Assembly: GCF_010093235.1 (NCBI RefSeq)
Contig: NZ_PDWP01000007.1
Span: forward strand, 1 to 64,000
DNA length: 64,000 nt
Direction: 5' to 3'
Origin: Pseudoxanthomonas suwonensis
GTDB taxonomy: Bacteria > Pseudomonadota > Gammaproteobacteria > Xanthomonadales > Xanthomonadaceae
Within the stretch, counting starts at the first letter, position 1. The number at the start of each line of letters is the position of its first letter. The notes beneath the pieces were generated by a model. It was not told the origin of the DNA. It made no database searches and saw only the letters and a list, made by a program, of their open reading frames with translations. Made by a program: the position numbers and the translations under genes. Of this stretch, positions 8,462 to 18,672 are shown in pieces.

Positions 8462-9603
8462 CAGTCCTGCCCGGGGGTGCGGAACGGGCCATGGCGGGCC
8501 CGGGTGCGCGCATGGCGGGCGACTGCGTCCCGCTCCTGCGCACACCATTCCCGCAACGCCTGGCGGAATACGGGATCGACCACGTGGTGGTGGCTGTGCA
8601 CCAGGGCGGGGAGGAAGCCCCGGGCCAGCTTGTGCTCGCCCTGGGCGCCCGGTTCGAAACGGGTGAGTCCCTGCTCCAGGCAGTACTCGATGCCCTGGTA
8701 GTAGCAGGTCTCGAAATGCAGGCCCGGGAGGGTGACGTCGCTGCCCCAGTAGCGCCCGTAGAGCGTGTCGCCGCCGCGCAGGCAGAGCGCTCCGGCCACC
8801 GGCTCCCCGTCCAGATAGGCAAGTATCATCAATAGGTTGCGCGGTATTGTTCGCGCAAGATATTCAATGAAATCCCGGGTTAGCGTCGGCGCGTTGCCGT
8901 ACTCGAGGAAGGTCTGCAGGTAGAAGCGGTGGATCGCGTCCAGCTCGGCCGGGCCGGCCTCGTCGCCGTGCAGGCGACGGAACGCCACCCCGGCGCGCGA
9001 CACCTTTGCCCGCTCCTGGCGGATGTTCTTGCGATGGCGGTGGTCCATGTCCGCCAGATAGTCGTCGAACGCGCGCCAGTGCCCCGGGTTGTGCCAGTGG
9101 TACTGGATGTCGGTGCGTTGCAGCCAGTCCCCGTCGAACGCGACCGACTCCCCGGCGGAATGGAAATTCACGTGCGCCGAGGACAGCCCGTCGGCCTGCG
9201 CCCGCCCGGCCATTGCCCGCACCAGGGCCCGGCGTGCCGCGGCATCGCGCGCCAGCAGCCGGGGCCCGGTGACCGGCGAATAGGGCACGGCGAACAGCCA
9301 CTTGGGGTAGTACTCCAGGCCGTGCCCGGCGTATGCGCGTGCCCAGGCGTGGTCGAACACGAACTCGCCGTGGGAATTGGTCTTCAGGTAGCCAGGGGCC
9401 GCGGCGACGAGTTCATCCCCGTCCCACAGGGTGAGGTGGCGCGGGGTCCAGCCCCATCCGGCGCGCAGGCAGCCGTGGCGCTCCAGGCCGTCGAGGAAGG
9501 CGTGCAGGACAAAGGGGTTGTCGCCCCCGTGCAGGGCATCCCAGATGGCGGCGGGGACCGCGTCCAGCCGGTCGAGCACTCGCTGGCGGAGCCTGTCGCT
9601 CAT
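8461..9603 (-). CDS. FemAB-like GNAT family acyltransferase (DUF482 type)
   Basis: A 380-residue protein of the PF04339/DUF482 family, which has a GNAT fold like the FemAB aminoacyltransferases; the substrate is unknown. Typical segments include GYLKTNSHGEFVFDHAWA, YYPKWLFAVPYSPVTGPR and, in the second half, GRYWGSD and FEPGAQGEHKLARGF. The start at 9603 gives the normal N terminus; upstream in-frame codons overlap the trxB end and are not protein-like. It is commonly found beside aat in gammaproteobacteria, and here the stop codon overlaps the aat start. Acyl transfer is inferred from the fold only. Confidence 0.88.
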   Translation of the reverse strand: MSDRLRQRVLDRLDAVPAAIWDALHGGDNPFVLHAFLDGLERHGCLRAGWGWTPRHLTLWDGDELVAAAPGYLKTNSHGEFVFDHAWARAYAGHGLEYYPKWLFAVPYSPVTGPRLLARDAAARRALVRAMAGRAQADGLSSAHVNFHSAGESVAFDGDWLQRTDIQYHWHNPGHWRAFDDYLADMDHRHRKNIRQERAKVSRAGVAFRRLHGDEAGPAELDAIHRFYLQTFLEYGNAPTLTRDFIEYLARTIPRNLLMILAYLDGEPVAGALCLRGGDTLYGRYWGSDVTLPGLHFETCYYQGIEYCLEQGLTRFEPGAQGEHKLARGFLPALVHSHHHVVDPVFRQALREWCAQERDAVARHARTRARHGPFRTPGQD

Positions 9604-9682
9604 GCCGCCGCCGGAGCGCAGGCAGTGCGCGCGGCCAGCCGGACGCCACCGCGAAAGCAGCGTCCGGCGTCCATGGACCGCC

Positions 9683-10705
<1,023 letters not shown>

Positions 10706-10845
10706 TCAAGGCAAACAGTTCCGGCGGCGCGATCGGCAGGTCGCGGCCCGGTGCTGCACGGTTTCCTATGAATGGGCAGGCAGATTCGTTTAAGATCAAT
10801 GCCTAACGCAGGATTCCTGCAGCCAGTTCAAGATTGCGGAGCAAC

Positions 10846-13194
10846 GTGGCCAAGGCATTGACGGAACGCAGCAAGTCCACCCGCGGCAAGGCGCGCGAGG
10901 CAAGCGCCGCCAGCCCCGGGCGGCAGCGCCTGTGGCGGGACCCGGCATTGATCGTGATCGCGCCGGGGCTGCTGTACCTGCTGGCGTGCCTGTTCACCTA
11001 TTCGCCCGCCGATCCGGGCTGGGCGCATAGCGGCAGCGTGGTCGCGCCCATCCAGAACATCGGCGGCAAGGCCGGCGCCTGGATCGCCGACGTGCTGCTC
11101 CACCTGTTCGGCTACGCGGCCTTCCTGCTGCCGGTGGTGCTCGGCGCGGTAGCGTGGATCGCGCTGTTCGGCCTGGGCGAAGAGGACGAGCTCGGTCCCG
11201 CGCTGCGGCTGGTTGGCCCCTTCGGCTTCCTGTTCGGCGCCACCGGGCTGCTCCACGTGCGCCTGTTCGGGGCCTACGTGCACGACGTCGCCCGCGCCGG
11301 CGGCGTGATCGGCCAGCTGCTGGGCAAGTCGCTGGGCGCGGGCTTCGGTCCGCTCGGCGCCAACCTGTTCCTGGTCGTGCTGCTGCTGGTGTCGATCACC
11401 CTGGCGACCGGGCTGTCCTGGTTCTGGGTGATGGAGAGGATCGGCGCATGGGTGCTGGCCATGCCCGAGCTGCTGCGGCGCAAGACCCAGCAGGCCGAGG
11501 AGTGGAAGCGCACCCGCGAGATGCGCGAGGAGCGCGAGGAGGTCCGCAAGACCGAGGCCGTGCGCCAGGCCAGGCGCGAGCCGGTGCGGATCGAACCGCC
11601 GGCACCGCCGGTGGTGGAGAAGAGCGAGCGCGCCAAGCGCGAGACCCAGATCCCGCTGTTCCAGGGTGCAGGCGGCACCCCGGACGGACTGCCGCCGCTG
11701 TCGCTGCTGGACGATCCCAAGCCGCAGGCCAAGGGCTATTCCGAGGAGACCCTGGAAGTCCTCTCGCGGCAGATCGAATTCAAGCTCAAGGACTTCCGCA
11801 TCGACGTGCAGGTGGTCGGCGCCTATCCGGGCCCGGTGATCACCCGCTTCGAGCTGGAGCCGGCGCCGGGCGTGAAGGTCAGCCAGATCAGCTCGCTGGA
11901 CAAGGACATCGCCCGCGGCCTGTCGGTGAAGTCGGTGCGCGTGGTCGACGTGATCCCGGGCAAGTCGGTGATCGGCCTGGAGATCCCCAACACCAGCCGG
12001 GAGATGATCTTCCTGTCCGAGCTGCTGCGCTCGAAGGAATACGACAAGTCCGCCAGCCCGCTCACCCTGGCCCTGGGCAAGGACATCGCCGGCCGGCCGA
12101 CGGTGGCCGACCTGGCGCGCATGCCGCACCTGCTGGTGGCCGGTACCACCGGCTCGGGCAAGTCGGTGGCGGTCAACGCCATGGTGCTGAGCCTGCTGTA
12201 CAAGGCCACGCCCAAGGAACTGCGGGTCCTGATGATCGACCCGAAGATGCTCGAGCTGAGCGTCTACCAGGACATCCCGCACCTGCTGGCGCCGGTGGTC
12301 ACCGACATGAAGGAGGCCGCCAACGGCCTGCGCTGGTGCGTGGCGGAGATGGAGCGCCGCTATAAGCTGATGAGCGCGGTGGGCGTGCGCAACCTGGCCG
12401 GCTTCAACAAGAAGGTCAAGGACGCGATCGACGCCGGCCAGCCGCTGATGGATCCGCTGTTCAAGCCGAACCCGGAACTGGGCGAGGCGCCGCGCCCCCT
12501 GGAACCGCTGCCGTTCATCGTCATCTTCATCGACGAATTCGCCGACATGATGATGATCGTCGGCAAGAAGGTGGAAGAGCTGATCGCGCGCCTGGCGCAG
12601 AAGGCGCGTGCCGCCGGCATCCACCTGATCCTGGCCACGCAGCGTCCGTCGGTGGACGTGATCACCGGCCTGATCAAGGCCAACATCCCGACCCGCATCG
12701 CCTTCCAGGTCTCCAGCAAGATCGACTCGCGCACCATCCTGGACCAGTCCGGCGCCGAGACCCTGCTGGGCCACGGCGACATGCTCTACCTGCCGCCGGG
12801 CACGGGCATGCCCGAGCGCGTCCACGGCGCGTTCGTCAGCGACGACGAAGTGCACCGCGTCGTCGAGCACCTCAAGGCCAGCGGCAAGGCCGAGTACGTC
12901 GACGGCGTGCTGGACGAGGTACAGACGCTGGGCGACGGCGTGGTGGTCGGCGCCAACGGCCTGCCGGAGACCAGCAGCAGCGGCGGCGACGAATCCGACC
13001 CGCTGTACGACGAGGCGGTGCGCATCGTCACCGAGACCCGCCGCGCCTCCATCTCCGGCGTGCAGCGCCGGCTGAAGATCGGCTACAACCGCGCGGCGCG
13101 CCTGATCGAGGCGATGGAAGCGGCCGGCGTGGTCAGCGCACCGGAGCACAACGGCGACCGCAGCGTCCTGGCACCACCGCCGCCACGCGACTGA
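10846..13194 (+). CDS. ftsK: DNA translocase FtsK
   Basis: FtsK pumps DNA at the division septum and activates XerCD recombination at dif. The 782-residue product has four N-terminal membrane helices (about 25-180), a short charged linker, the RecA-like motor with Walker A GTTGSGKS at about 433-440 and Walker B FIDEFAD, and a C-terminal winged-helix gamma domain (about 715-775, [20 protein letters not shown]) that reads KOPS sites. The GTG at 10846 is chosen: GCGGAG lies 5 nt upstream and the family N terminus is MAKxxxERSKS; the TTG at 10834 has no such support. A TAAGAT -10-like element at 10791-10796 may drive it. Confidence 0.96.
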   Translation: MAKALTERSKSTRGKAREASAASPGRQRLWRDPALIVIAPGLLYLLACLFTYSPADPGWAHSGSVVAPIQNIGGKAGAWIADVLLHLFGYAAFLLPVVLGAVAWIALFGLGEEDELGPALRLVGPFGFLFGATGLLHVRLFGAYVHDVARAGGVIGQLLGKSLGAGFGPLGANLFLVVLLLVSITLATGLSWFWVMERIGAWVLAMPELLRRKTQQAEEWKRTREMREEREEVRKTEAVRQARREPVRIEPPAPPVVEKSERAKRETQIPLFQGAGGTPDGLPPLSLLDDPKPQAKGYSEETLEVLSRQIEFKLKDFRIDVQVVGAYPGPVITRFELEPAPGVKVSQISSLDKDIARGLSVKSVRVVDVIPGKSVIGLEIPNTSREMIFLSELLRSKEYDKSASPLTLALGKDIAGRPTVADLARMPHLLVAGTTGSGKSVAVNAMVLSLLYKATPKELRVLMIDPKMLELSVYQDIPHLLAPVVTDMKEAANGLRWCVAEMERRYKLMSAVGVRNLAGFNKKVKDAIDAGQPLMDPLFKPNPELGEAPRPLEPLPFIVIFIDEFADMMMIVGKKVEELIARLAQKARAAGIHLILATQRPSVDVITGLIKANIPTRIAFQVSSKIDSRTILDQSGAETLLGHGDMLYLPPGTGMPERVHGAFVSDDEVHRVVEHLKASGKAEYVDGVLDEVQTLGDGVVVGANGLPETSSSGGDESDPLYDEAVRIVTETRRASISGVQRRLKIGYNRAARLIEAMEAAGVVSAPEHNGDRSVLAPPPPRD

Positions 13195-13280
13195 CCGGAC
13201 GGGGCAGGGCCTCGGGATCCGATGCCCGCCTGTTCAGGTTTCCCGCGCCACACTTCGCTCCAGCTTTCCTGCTACGCGAG

Positions 13281-13922
13281 ATGACCATGCGTCCGAGTTC
13301 CCGTTTCGCCCGCCTTGCCGCCCTTGGCCTCGGCCTGGCCCTTGCCGTCCCGGCCTTCGCCGGCGCGCGCGACGAACTGAACCGCTTCACCGGCGGACTC
13401 AAGGGCCTGGAAGGGAGCTTCGAGCAGCAGGTGTTCGATGCCAACGGCCGCAGCAAGGAACGCAGCAGCGGCATCGTCGCGGTCTCCGCGCCGCGCCTGT
13501 TCCGCTGGGAGTACAAGAAGCCGTTCGCCCAGCTGATCGTCGCCGACGGCCAGAAGGTGTGGGTCTACGAACCGGACCTGCAGCAGGCCACGGTCAAGGC
13601 ACAGGGCGAGGAGGAGCGCAACAGCCCGCTGGTGGCGCTGTTCGAGCCGGCCCGCCTGGACCGCCAGTTCGACGTCAGCGAGGAGGCCGTCCCCAGCGAA
13701 GGCCTGCAGTGGCTGACCCTGACCCCGAAGATCGACACCGAGGCCAGCTTCCAGATGGCGCGGCTGGGCTTCGGCCCGCAGGGCCTGAGCCGGATGCAGG
13801 TGGTCGACCTGGTCGGCCAGAAGACCGAGATCCGCTTCGATGCCTGGAAGCGCAATCCGTCCTTCGCCGCCGGCACCTTCAAGTTCGTTCCCGGCAAGGG
13901 CGTGGACGTCGTCGGCGAGTAA
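13281..13922 (+). CDS. lolA: Outer membrane lipoprotein carrier protein LolA
   Basis: LolA shuttles lipoproteins through the periplasm from LolCDE to LolB. The 213-residue precursor has a signal peptide (about residues 1-27, ending VPAFA) and the family core: FTGGLKGLEGSFEQQVFD, PRLFRWEYKKPFAQLIVADG and VWVYEPDLQQ. The position between ftsK and rarA is the usual one in gammaproteobacteria. Two in-frame ATGs, 6 nt apart, could serve as start; the first is given. Several lipoproteins encoded nearby (secretin, Lpp-like, FKBP) would be its clients. Confidence 0.95.
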   Translation: MTMRPSSRFARLAALGLGLALAVPAFAGARDELNRFTGGLKGLEGSFEQQVFDANGRSKERSSGIVAVSAPRLFRWEYKKPFAQLIVADGQKVWVYEPDLQQATVKAQGEEERNSPLVALFEPARLDRQFDVSEEAVPSEGLQWLTLTPKIDTEASFQMARLGFGPQGLSRMQVVDLVGQKTEIRFDAWKRNPSFAAGTFKFVPGKGVDVVGE

Positions 13923-13971
13923 GCCCCACGGTGTTGGCCGGAGCATGCGCGGAGTGAGGTGCCGGCGCTCT

Positions 13972-13977
13972 ATCATG
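13972..13977 (+). promoter_or_regulatory. -10-like element directly before rarA
   Basis: TATCAT ends 5 nt before the rarA ATG, the same arrangement as TATAAT before clpS. The predicted transcription start falls within a base of the ATG, and no ribosome binding site is present, so a leaderless rarA mRNA is possible. Confidence 0.4.
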
Positions 13978-13982
13978 GGCGC

Positions 13983-15395
13983 ATGAGCCGCACCCGTCGC
14001 ACCTCCGCCGAGCAGGACCTGCTGGCCCTCGCCCCGGAAACGCCCGCAGATCCCGCCCGCCAGGAGGCCCTGCGCCCGCTGGCCGAACGCATGCGGCCGC
14101 GCAACCTCGACGAGATGGTCGGCCAGCGTCGCCTGCTTGCCCCCGGTTCGGCCCTGCGCCGCGCCGTGGAGGGGGGCAGGGTGCACTCGATGATCCTCTG
14201 GGGTCCTCCTGGCTGCGGCAAGACGACCCTGTCATTGCTGCTGGCGCAGTACGCCGACGCCGAGTTCCGCGCCATCTCGGCGGTCCTGTCCGGCCTGCCC
14301 GAGGTGCGCCAGGTGCTGGCCGAGGCCGGCCAGCGCTTCGACGCCGGGCGCCGCACCGTCCTGTTCGTGGACGAGGTCCACCGCTTCAACAAGACCCAGC
14401 AGGACGCGTTCCTGCCGCACATCGAGCGCGGCAGCATCGTGTTCGTCGGCGCGACCACCGAGAATCCCTCGTTCGAACTCAACTCCGCGCTGCTGTCGCG
14501 CTGCCGCGTGCACGTGCTGGAAGCCGTCTCGGCCGAGGACATCGTCGCCGCGCTCAAGCGTGCGCTCGAGGACGAGGAGCGCGGACTCGGAGGGCAGGGG
14601 ATCGCGGTGGAAGAGGGCGCCCTGCGCGAGATCGCCTCGGCCGCCGATGGCGACGTGCGCCGTGCGCTGACCCTGCTGGAGATCGCCGCCGAGCTGGCCG
14701 CCGACGAGGGCGGCCGCATCACCGAATCGACCCTGCTGCAGGTGCTGGCCGACCGCACCCGTCGCTTCGACAAGGGCGGCGAGCAGTTCTACGACCAGAT
14801 CTCGGCGCTGCACAAGTCGGTGCGCAGCTCCAATCCGGACGCCGCCGTGTACTGGCTGGCACGCATGCTCGACGGCGGTTGCGATCCGGCCTACCTGGCC
14901 CGGCGCCTGACCCGCATGGCAGTGGAGGACATCGGCCTGGCCGATCCGCGCGCCCTGCAGATGGCCATCGATGCCTGGGACCCTTTCGAGCGCCTGGGCC
15001 GCCCGGAGGGCGACCTGGCCCTGGCGCAGGTCGCCATCTACCTGGCCAGCACCGCCAAGTCCAACGCGGCGTATGCCGCGTACAACGCCGCCAAGGCAGA
15101 CGTCCACGAATACGGTACGGCCGAGGTACCCATGCACCTGCGCAATGCGCCGACGAAGCTGATGAAGCAGCTGGGTTACAACAAGGGCTACCAGTACGAC
15201 CATGACGCCGAGGGCGGCGTGGCCCTGGACCAGACCGGGTTCCCCGACGCCATGGGCGAACGCGTCTATTACCGTCCGGTCGAGCGGGGCCTGGAGATCA
15301 GGCTCAAGGAGAAGCTGGACCGACTGCGCTCGGCCCGCGAGGAAGCGCGCAGGCGCAGCGGCCGTTCCGGACCGGAGGCGGGCAAGGGTGGCTGA
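13983..15395 (+). CDS. rarA: Replication-associated recombination protein A (RarA/MgsA)
   Basis: RarA is a AAA+ ATPase related to clamp-loader subunits that acts at stalled replication forks. The 470-residue product has Walker A GPPGCGKTT at 74-82, Walker B VLFVDEVHRFNK, the sensor segment GATTENPSFELNSALLSRC, and the C-terminal tetramerisation region with TAKSNAAYAAYNAA and MHLRNAPTKLMKQLGY. The ATG at 13983 is preferred because upstream codons overlap a promoter-like element and are not conserved. It follows lolA as in many gammaproteobacteria. Confidence 0.96.
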   Translation: MSRTRRTSAEQDLLALAPETPADPARQEALRPLAERMRPRNLDEMVGQRRLLAPGSALRRAVEGGRVHSMILWGPPGCGKTTLSLLLAQYADAEFRAISAVLSGLPEVRQVLAEAGQRFDAGRRTVLFVDEVHRFNKTQQDAFLPHIERGSIVFVGATTENPSFELNSALLSRCRVHVLEAVSAEDIVAALKRALEDEERGLGGQGIAVEEGALREIASAADGDVRRALTLLEIAAELAADEGGRITESTLLQVLADRTRRFDKGGEQFYDQISALHKSVRSSNPDAAVYWLARMLDGGCDPAYLARRLTRMAVEDIGLADPRALQMAIDAWDPFERLGRPEGDLALAQVAIYLASTAKSNAAYAAYNAAKADVHEYGTAEVPMHLRNAPTKLMKQLGYNKGYQYDHDAEGGVALDQTGFPDAMGERVYYRPVERGLEIRLKEKLDRLRSAREEARRRSGRSGPEAGKGG

Positions 15396-15443
15396 CCTGA
15401 TCCGCGGCGGCCTGGCCGGTACTTCGAGGCACTGGGGACGTTG

Positions 15444-15836
15444 ATGGACCTGTTGCGTGGCCTTATTGCCGTTGGCACCGGCGCCGCCCTGGGTGCCTGG
15501 ATGCGCTGGGGTCTTGCCGCATGGCTCAACAGCGGTCGCGGCCCCGTGGCCCTGGGCACGCTGGCGGCCAACCTGGCCGGCGGCTACCTGATCGGACTGG
15601 CCTTGGCGTGGATCGCGTCCCGCCCCGGCCTCGCCCCGGAATGGCGGTTGTTCCTGGTCACCGGGCTGCTTGGCGGTTTGACGACGTTCTCGACGTTTTC
15701 AGCGGAGATCGCCCAGCAGATCGGCCGCCAGCAGTACGGTGCGGCGCTGCTGGGCGCCGGACTGCACCTGTTCGGCTCGCTGGGCATGACCGCGCTGGGG
15801 TTGTATACATACCGGTGGCTGCAGCCGGGAGGCTAG
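15444..15836 (+). CDS. crcB: Fluoride ion channel CrcB/Fluc
   Basis: A 130-residue membrane protein with four predicted helices, the size of the dual-topology fluoride channel Fluc. The family signature GGLTTFSTFSAE lies at about residues 75-86, and GARWG-type residues appear as GAWMRW in the first third. The ATG at 15444 has GGGGAC just upstream; a TTG one codon earlier is also possible. No fluoride (crcB) riboswitch could be seen upstream. It probably belongs to the rarA transcript (48 bp gap). Confidence 0.93.
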   Translation: MDLLRGLIAVGTGAALGAWMRWGLAAWLNSGRGPVALGTLAANLAGGYLIGLALAWIASRPGLAPEWRLFLVTGLLGGLTTFSTFSAEIAQQIGRQQYGAALLGAGLHLFGSLGMTALGLYTYRWLQPGG

Positions 15837-15875
15837 GTGGCCTCCGCGGGCAAGGAAGCGCAGCGGAGACATGGA

Positions 15876-16286
15876 ATGCACAGGATGCTCTTCATCGGCG
15901 CGCTGGCGTGGATGCCGGTCGCCGCGCCTGCCCAGCAGGTCTACAAATGTGTCAGCGCTGGACAGGTCTCGTACCAGTCCAGCCCGTGCGCCGGGGACAG
16001 CGAGCTGGCCGGAATCTGGGACCACGGCGAATACGCGCCACCCACACCGCAACGATTGCCCATGCTGGACGCCGGAAGGCCGGTCCGCGGCTCCAGCACC
16101 CGTGAGGGCTACAACCACCGGGCGACGGCTTCCCGACACATCGATTCAAGCACGGCGGCGGACCGTCGCTGTGAAACCGCGCGCCGTCGCCGGGAGACGA
16201 TCCTCAGGAACGAATCCATCGGCAAGCGCTCGATGGAATTGCGCCGGCGGCTGGATCGCGAGGTGGCGGAGGCATGCCGGTATTAG
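15876..16286 (+). CDS. Small exported DUF4124-like protein
   Basis: A 136-residue protein with a signal peptide (MHRMLFIGALAWMPVAAPAQ) followed by QVYKCVSAGQVSYQSSPC, the short N-terminal module typical of DUF4124-containing xanthomonad proteins. The rest is basic and low in hydrophobic residues, ending in an Arg-rich helix (about 95-130). The start at 15876 has GGAGA 6 nt upstream; a GTG at 15837 would add residues that spoil the signal peptide. It follows crcB by 39 bp. Function unknown. Confidence 0.72.
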   Translation: MHRMLFIGALAWMPVAAPAQQVYKCVSAGQVSYQSSPCAGDSELAGIWDHGEYAPPTPQRLPMLDAGRPVRGSSTREGYNHRATASRHIDSSTAADRRCETARRRRETILRNESIGKRSMELRRRLDREVAEACRY

Positions 16287-16292
16287 ACCGGT

Positions 16293-16327
16293 CATGGCGC
16301 AAGGATCGGACCGGTAGCTGCGCCATG
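16293..16327. terminator. Hairpin between convergent genes
   Basis: CATGGCGCA and its complement form a 9-bp stem with a 17-nt loop, 7 bp after the stop codon at 16286. No T run follows, so terminator activity is uncertain. A short AT palindrome (CATAAT, CCAT, ATTATG at 16347-16362) lies further on. I see nothing else in 16328-16520. Confidence 0.35.
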
Positions 16328-16520
16328 TGGCCTGGCCCTGATTGAACATAATCCATATTATGCGAAATCATGGACGGACGACGGACCGACCGTCCGGCTA
16401 CTCCCGGCCCGCCTCCCACATCGGATTGCAGTCGGCCTCGGCTGTCCAGCTGGACACCCGTCCTGGTATCCCGACTGTCCTGGCGCGCCTGGCTACAGCG
16501 TCAGCGGCAAGCACCGAAGA

Positions 16521-17243
16521 TCACTGGCGCCGACGCTTGGCGCGCTTTCCGTCTTCGCCCTGCGCGGTTCCGCGGCTTTGCACGAACTCCGGGAATACCT
16601 CCGCCAGCGGCTTCGTGTCCGGCAGGATGTAGAACACGCCGCCGCGTTCGAACGTCGGCTCGATCACCAGTTCGTAGAAATCGGGCGACACGTTGATGCA
16701 GCCGTGGGTGACACGGTTGTCGTCCGGCTCCGGCGATGCGAGCCGTTCCGGGCGCCGCTCGGAGCGTACGTTGGTGGCCAGCGGATGGATGGAGACACTC
16801 GAGTCGTAGTCGACCCACAACACGCGGCCGGCGTCGAGCGAAGGCCCGAATCCGCCGATGAAGCGCCCGGCCGGCGTGGTCCGGTCCTTGCCCGGAATCT
16901 CCCGCAACGCCAGGCCGGCGATGCCGGGAGCGATGTGGTCGCCGACCGCCGAACCGAAGAGCGCAGGCGCCGCACCACGCAAGCGGCCGTCGCCGCCGAA
17001 CACCAGGATCTGCGCGGCGTCCTTGTCCATGATTGCAAATGGATAGCCATGGCTGTCGCCGGTCGCGACAATCCAGCCCGCCAGGTCGATCACCGTGTCG
17101 GATACGTCCTGGCCCTCGGGGATCTGGTCAACGGCGGCCGCAGGTTGCTCGCGGGCGTCGCCCTCGGCGTGTGCAACGAACGGAAGCGCAAACGCCAAGG
17201 CCAGCGCCAGCGTGCCGCGAGCGGCCCGGGACGCGGGACTCAT
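16521..17243 (-). CDS. L,D-transpeptidase family protein
   Basis: A 240-residue exported protein with a signal peptide (to AHA at about residue 27). The YkuD-type catalytic motif is present as THGCINV (His180, Cys182, Asn184) with the upstream histidine in SIHPLA (H153). Such enzymes form 3-3 cross-links in peptidoglycan or attach lipoproteins such as Lpp to it. An Lpp-like lipoprotein gene lies immediately upstream on the same strand, which makes the attachment role worth considering. The C terminus is basic (GKRAKRRRQ). The start at 17243 is set by the signal peptide. Substrate is inferred. Confidence 0.85.
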   Translation of the reverse strand: MSPASRAARGTLALALAFALPFVAHAEGDAREQPAAAVDQIPEGQDVSDTVIDLAGWIVATGDSHGYPFAIMDKDAAQILVFGGDGRLRGAAPALFGSAVGDHIAPGIAGLALREIPGKDRTTPAGRFIGGFGPSLDAGRVLWVDYDSSVSIHPLATNVRSERRPERLASPEPDDNRVTHGCINVSPDFYELVIEPTFERGGVFYILPDTKPLAEVFPEFVQSRGTAQGEDGKRAKRRRQ

Positions 17244-17282
17244 GCACTTGATGATGGGACGAACTCCCTGACTTGACTGGGG

Positions 17283-17314
17283 CAAACAACCCGGTGGCCT
17301 GCCGGCCACCGGGT
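17283..17314 (-). terminator. Terminator of the Lpp-like lipoprotein gene
   Basis: An 11-bp perfect stem (ACCCGGTGGCC with its complement, 4-nt loop) at 17289-17314 is followed on the minus strand by TGTTTG. It lies 43 bp past the stop codon at 17358 and separates the gene from the L,D-transpeptidase gene. Confidence 0.72.
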
Positions 17315-17357
17315 CAGGGCTTGATGCTGTCCCCTCAGGAACAGCACAAGCGGTCGA

Positions 17358-17627
17358 TCAACCGCGCGGCTGGCGGCGCGGCGCGGCCTCGAGCGCCTGC
17401 ACGCGGCTCTCGATCTGGTCCAGGCGCTGGTTGGCCTGCCGGGCGGACTGGTTGGCCGACTCGGCGCTCTGGGCGGCGTTCTGCACCCGGGTGTCGAGCT
17501 GGTCAAGACGCGAGTTGATCGTCGCGAACTCTTCTTTGTAGGTGGCGCAGCCGGCAAGACCGACGGTGGCAACGATCGCCACACCGACCATACGCGCCAT
17601 CGCCAGATTTAGCTTGGTACGGGACAT
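17358..17627 (-). CDS. Small Lpp/OprI-like outer membrane lipoprotein
   Basis: An 89-residue lipoprotein precursor. The lipobox is VGLAGC (Cys at about residue 27). The mature part is an alanine/asparagine-rich coiled coil with heptads (SRLDQLDTRVQNAAQSAES, then NQRLDQIESRVQALE), like Lpp of E. coli or OprI of Pseudomonas. It lacks the C-terminal lysine used for covalent attachment in E. coli Lpp and ends RQPRG. A strong AAGGAGG lies 8 nt before the ATG, consistent with high expression. Both a promoter-like TATATT and a strong terminator frame the gene. Confidence 0.82.
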   Translation of the reverse strand: MSRTKLNLAMARMVGVAIVATVGLAGCATYKEEFATINSRLDQLDTRVQNAAQSAESANQSARQANQRLDQIESRVQALEAAPRRQPRG

Positions 17628-17655
17628 TCCTATCCTCCTTCGTCTGGGAGCTCGG

Positions 17656-17661
17656 AATATA
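17656..17661 (-). promoter_or_regulatory. -10-like element of the Lpp-like gene
   Basis: TATATT on the minus strand lies 29 bp before the ATG at 17627. No convincing -35 box is seen at 17 bp. The sequence from 17662 to 17904 holds nothing else that I recognise. Confidence 0.4.
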
Positions 17662-17904
17662 ACGATGTTTTCCGTTCACGCCAGAACCCGACTTCAGCCA
17701 CGGTTCGGTTACGTAGATGAACTGTGACGAGATTCACCGTGTGGCCATGCTGATGTACACAATCGAAGCGATGACAACAGTCGCTGCTCGAGTCGGCGAT
17801 CCTCCCTGCCCCGCGCCCACGACCTCCTGCCCCCAGCAGCCAGGTTCGCGCGAGCCCGTATCGTAGAATCCGCACGCTGGGTTCGGCGCGATAGGGGATG
17901 TCGC

Positions 17905-18672
17905 ATGTGTTGGTACCGGGGGAAGGGCTCCTGCACGATTCATCCGAGGACGCGGACGCGCACGCGCGTCGTCGCGGCCCTGCTCGCTGCGATGTGGTGG
18001 AGCGGCGTGCATGCGGCCACCTGCCAGGCGGCCGACGCCCCCTCCCCCGCCACCCCGCCGGCGCCCTGCTGGACCTGCGGGGCGGGCGCCAGGCTGGTCG
18101 ATGTCCGCGACCGTGCCGAGTATTCCAGGCTGCATATCCCTGGCGCGGAGAACCTGCCGCTGCAGAGCCTGCCGAATGCCCGCGGTTCCAGCCTTGTCGT
18201 CTACGACGGCGGCCGGCTGCGTGCGGACGCGCTGGTGCTGTGCGAACGACTTCACCGCTACGGCCTGCGCGACTTCAAGGTCATCGATGGCGGGATCGCC
18301 GCCTGGGCGCAGTCGCAGCGCCGCACGGAAGCGCTCGATGCGAGCCGCCTCACCGATGTCGAGGTCGCGGCGGCCCTGGCCGCGGGGCAGGACCGCGTGG
18401 TCGCCCACTCTGACGGGCTTTCCGCGATCCTGAAGAAGCACGCCATCGCCGCTGGTGGCACCTCGAAGAACGGCCGCACCATCGTCCTGGGCCATGGCGA
18501 CCTGCCCCGGGACCGGCTCCTGGCGACGCTCTCCAGGCGTTCCGGCGGAAACATCGCCCTGTACTGGACCGGGGCGCCGGAACAGCTGGATGCGGCCATC
18601 GCCCGCCACAAGGCCCAGGAATCCCGCCGCCTGGATGGCCCGATGGTCGACTACAGGTGTCCCGGCCTCTGA
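17905..18672 (+). CDS. Exported rhodanese-like protein without catalytic cysteine
   Basis: A 255-residue protein with an N-terminal export or anchor segment (about 21-38, ending GVHA). Residues 64-140 match a rhodanese domain: LVDVRDRAEYSRLHIPGAENLPL and later VIDGGIAAW. Where active rhodaneses have a cysteine (VVYCxxGxRA) this protein has VVYDGGRLRADA (98-109), so persulfide chemistry there is unlikely. A CWTC pair at 55-58 precedes the domain. The second half (about 145-240) looks like a degenerate second rhodanese domain. The gene is convergent with the last pseudopilin gene and the coding ends overlap by 22 bp. GGGGA lies upstream of the ATG. Confidence 0.75.
   Translation: MCWYRGKGSCTIHPRTRTRTRVVAALLAAMWWSGVHAATCQAADAPSPATPPAPCWTCGAGARLVDVRDRAEYSRLHIPGAENLPLQSLPNARGSSLVVYDGGRLRADALVLCERLHRYGLRDFKVIDGGIAAWAQSQRRTEALDASRLTDVEVAAALAAGQDRVVAHSDGLSAILKKHAIAAGGTSKNGRTIVLGHGDLPRDRLLATLSRRSGGNIALYWTGAPEQLDAAIARHKAQESRRLDGPMVDYRCPGL

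Noticed and set aside
15396-15443. A fluoride riboswitch upstream of crcB
   Set aside because: The gap is only 48 bp and none of the conserved riboswitch core could be recognised.
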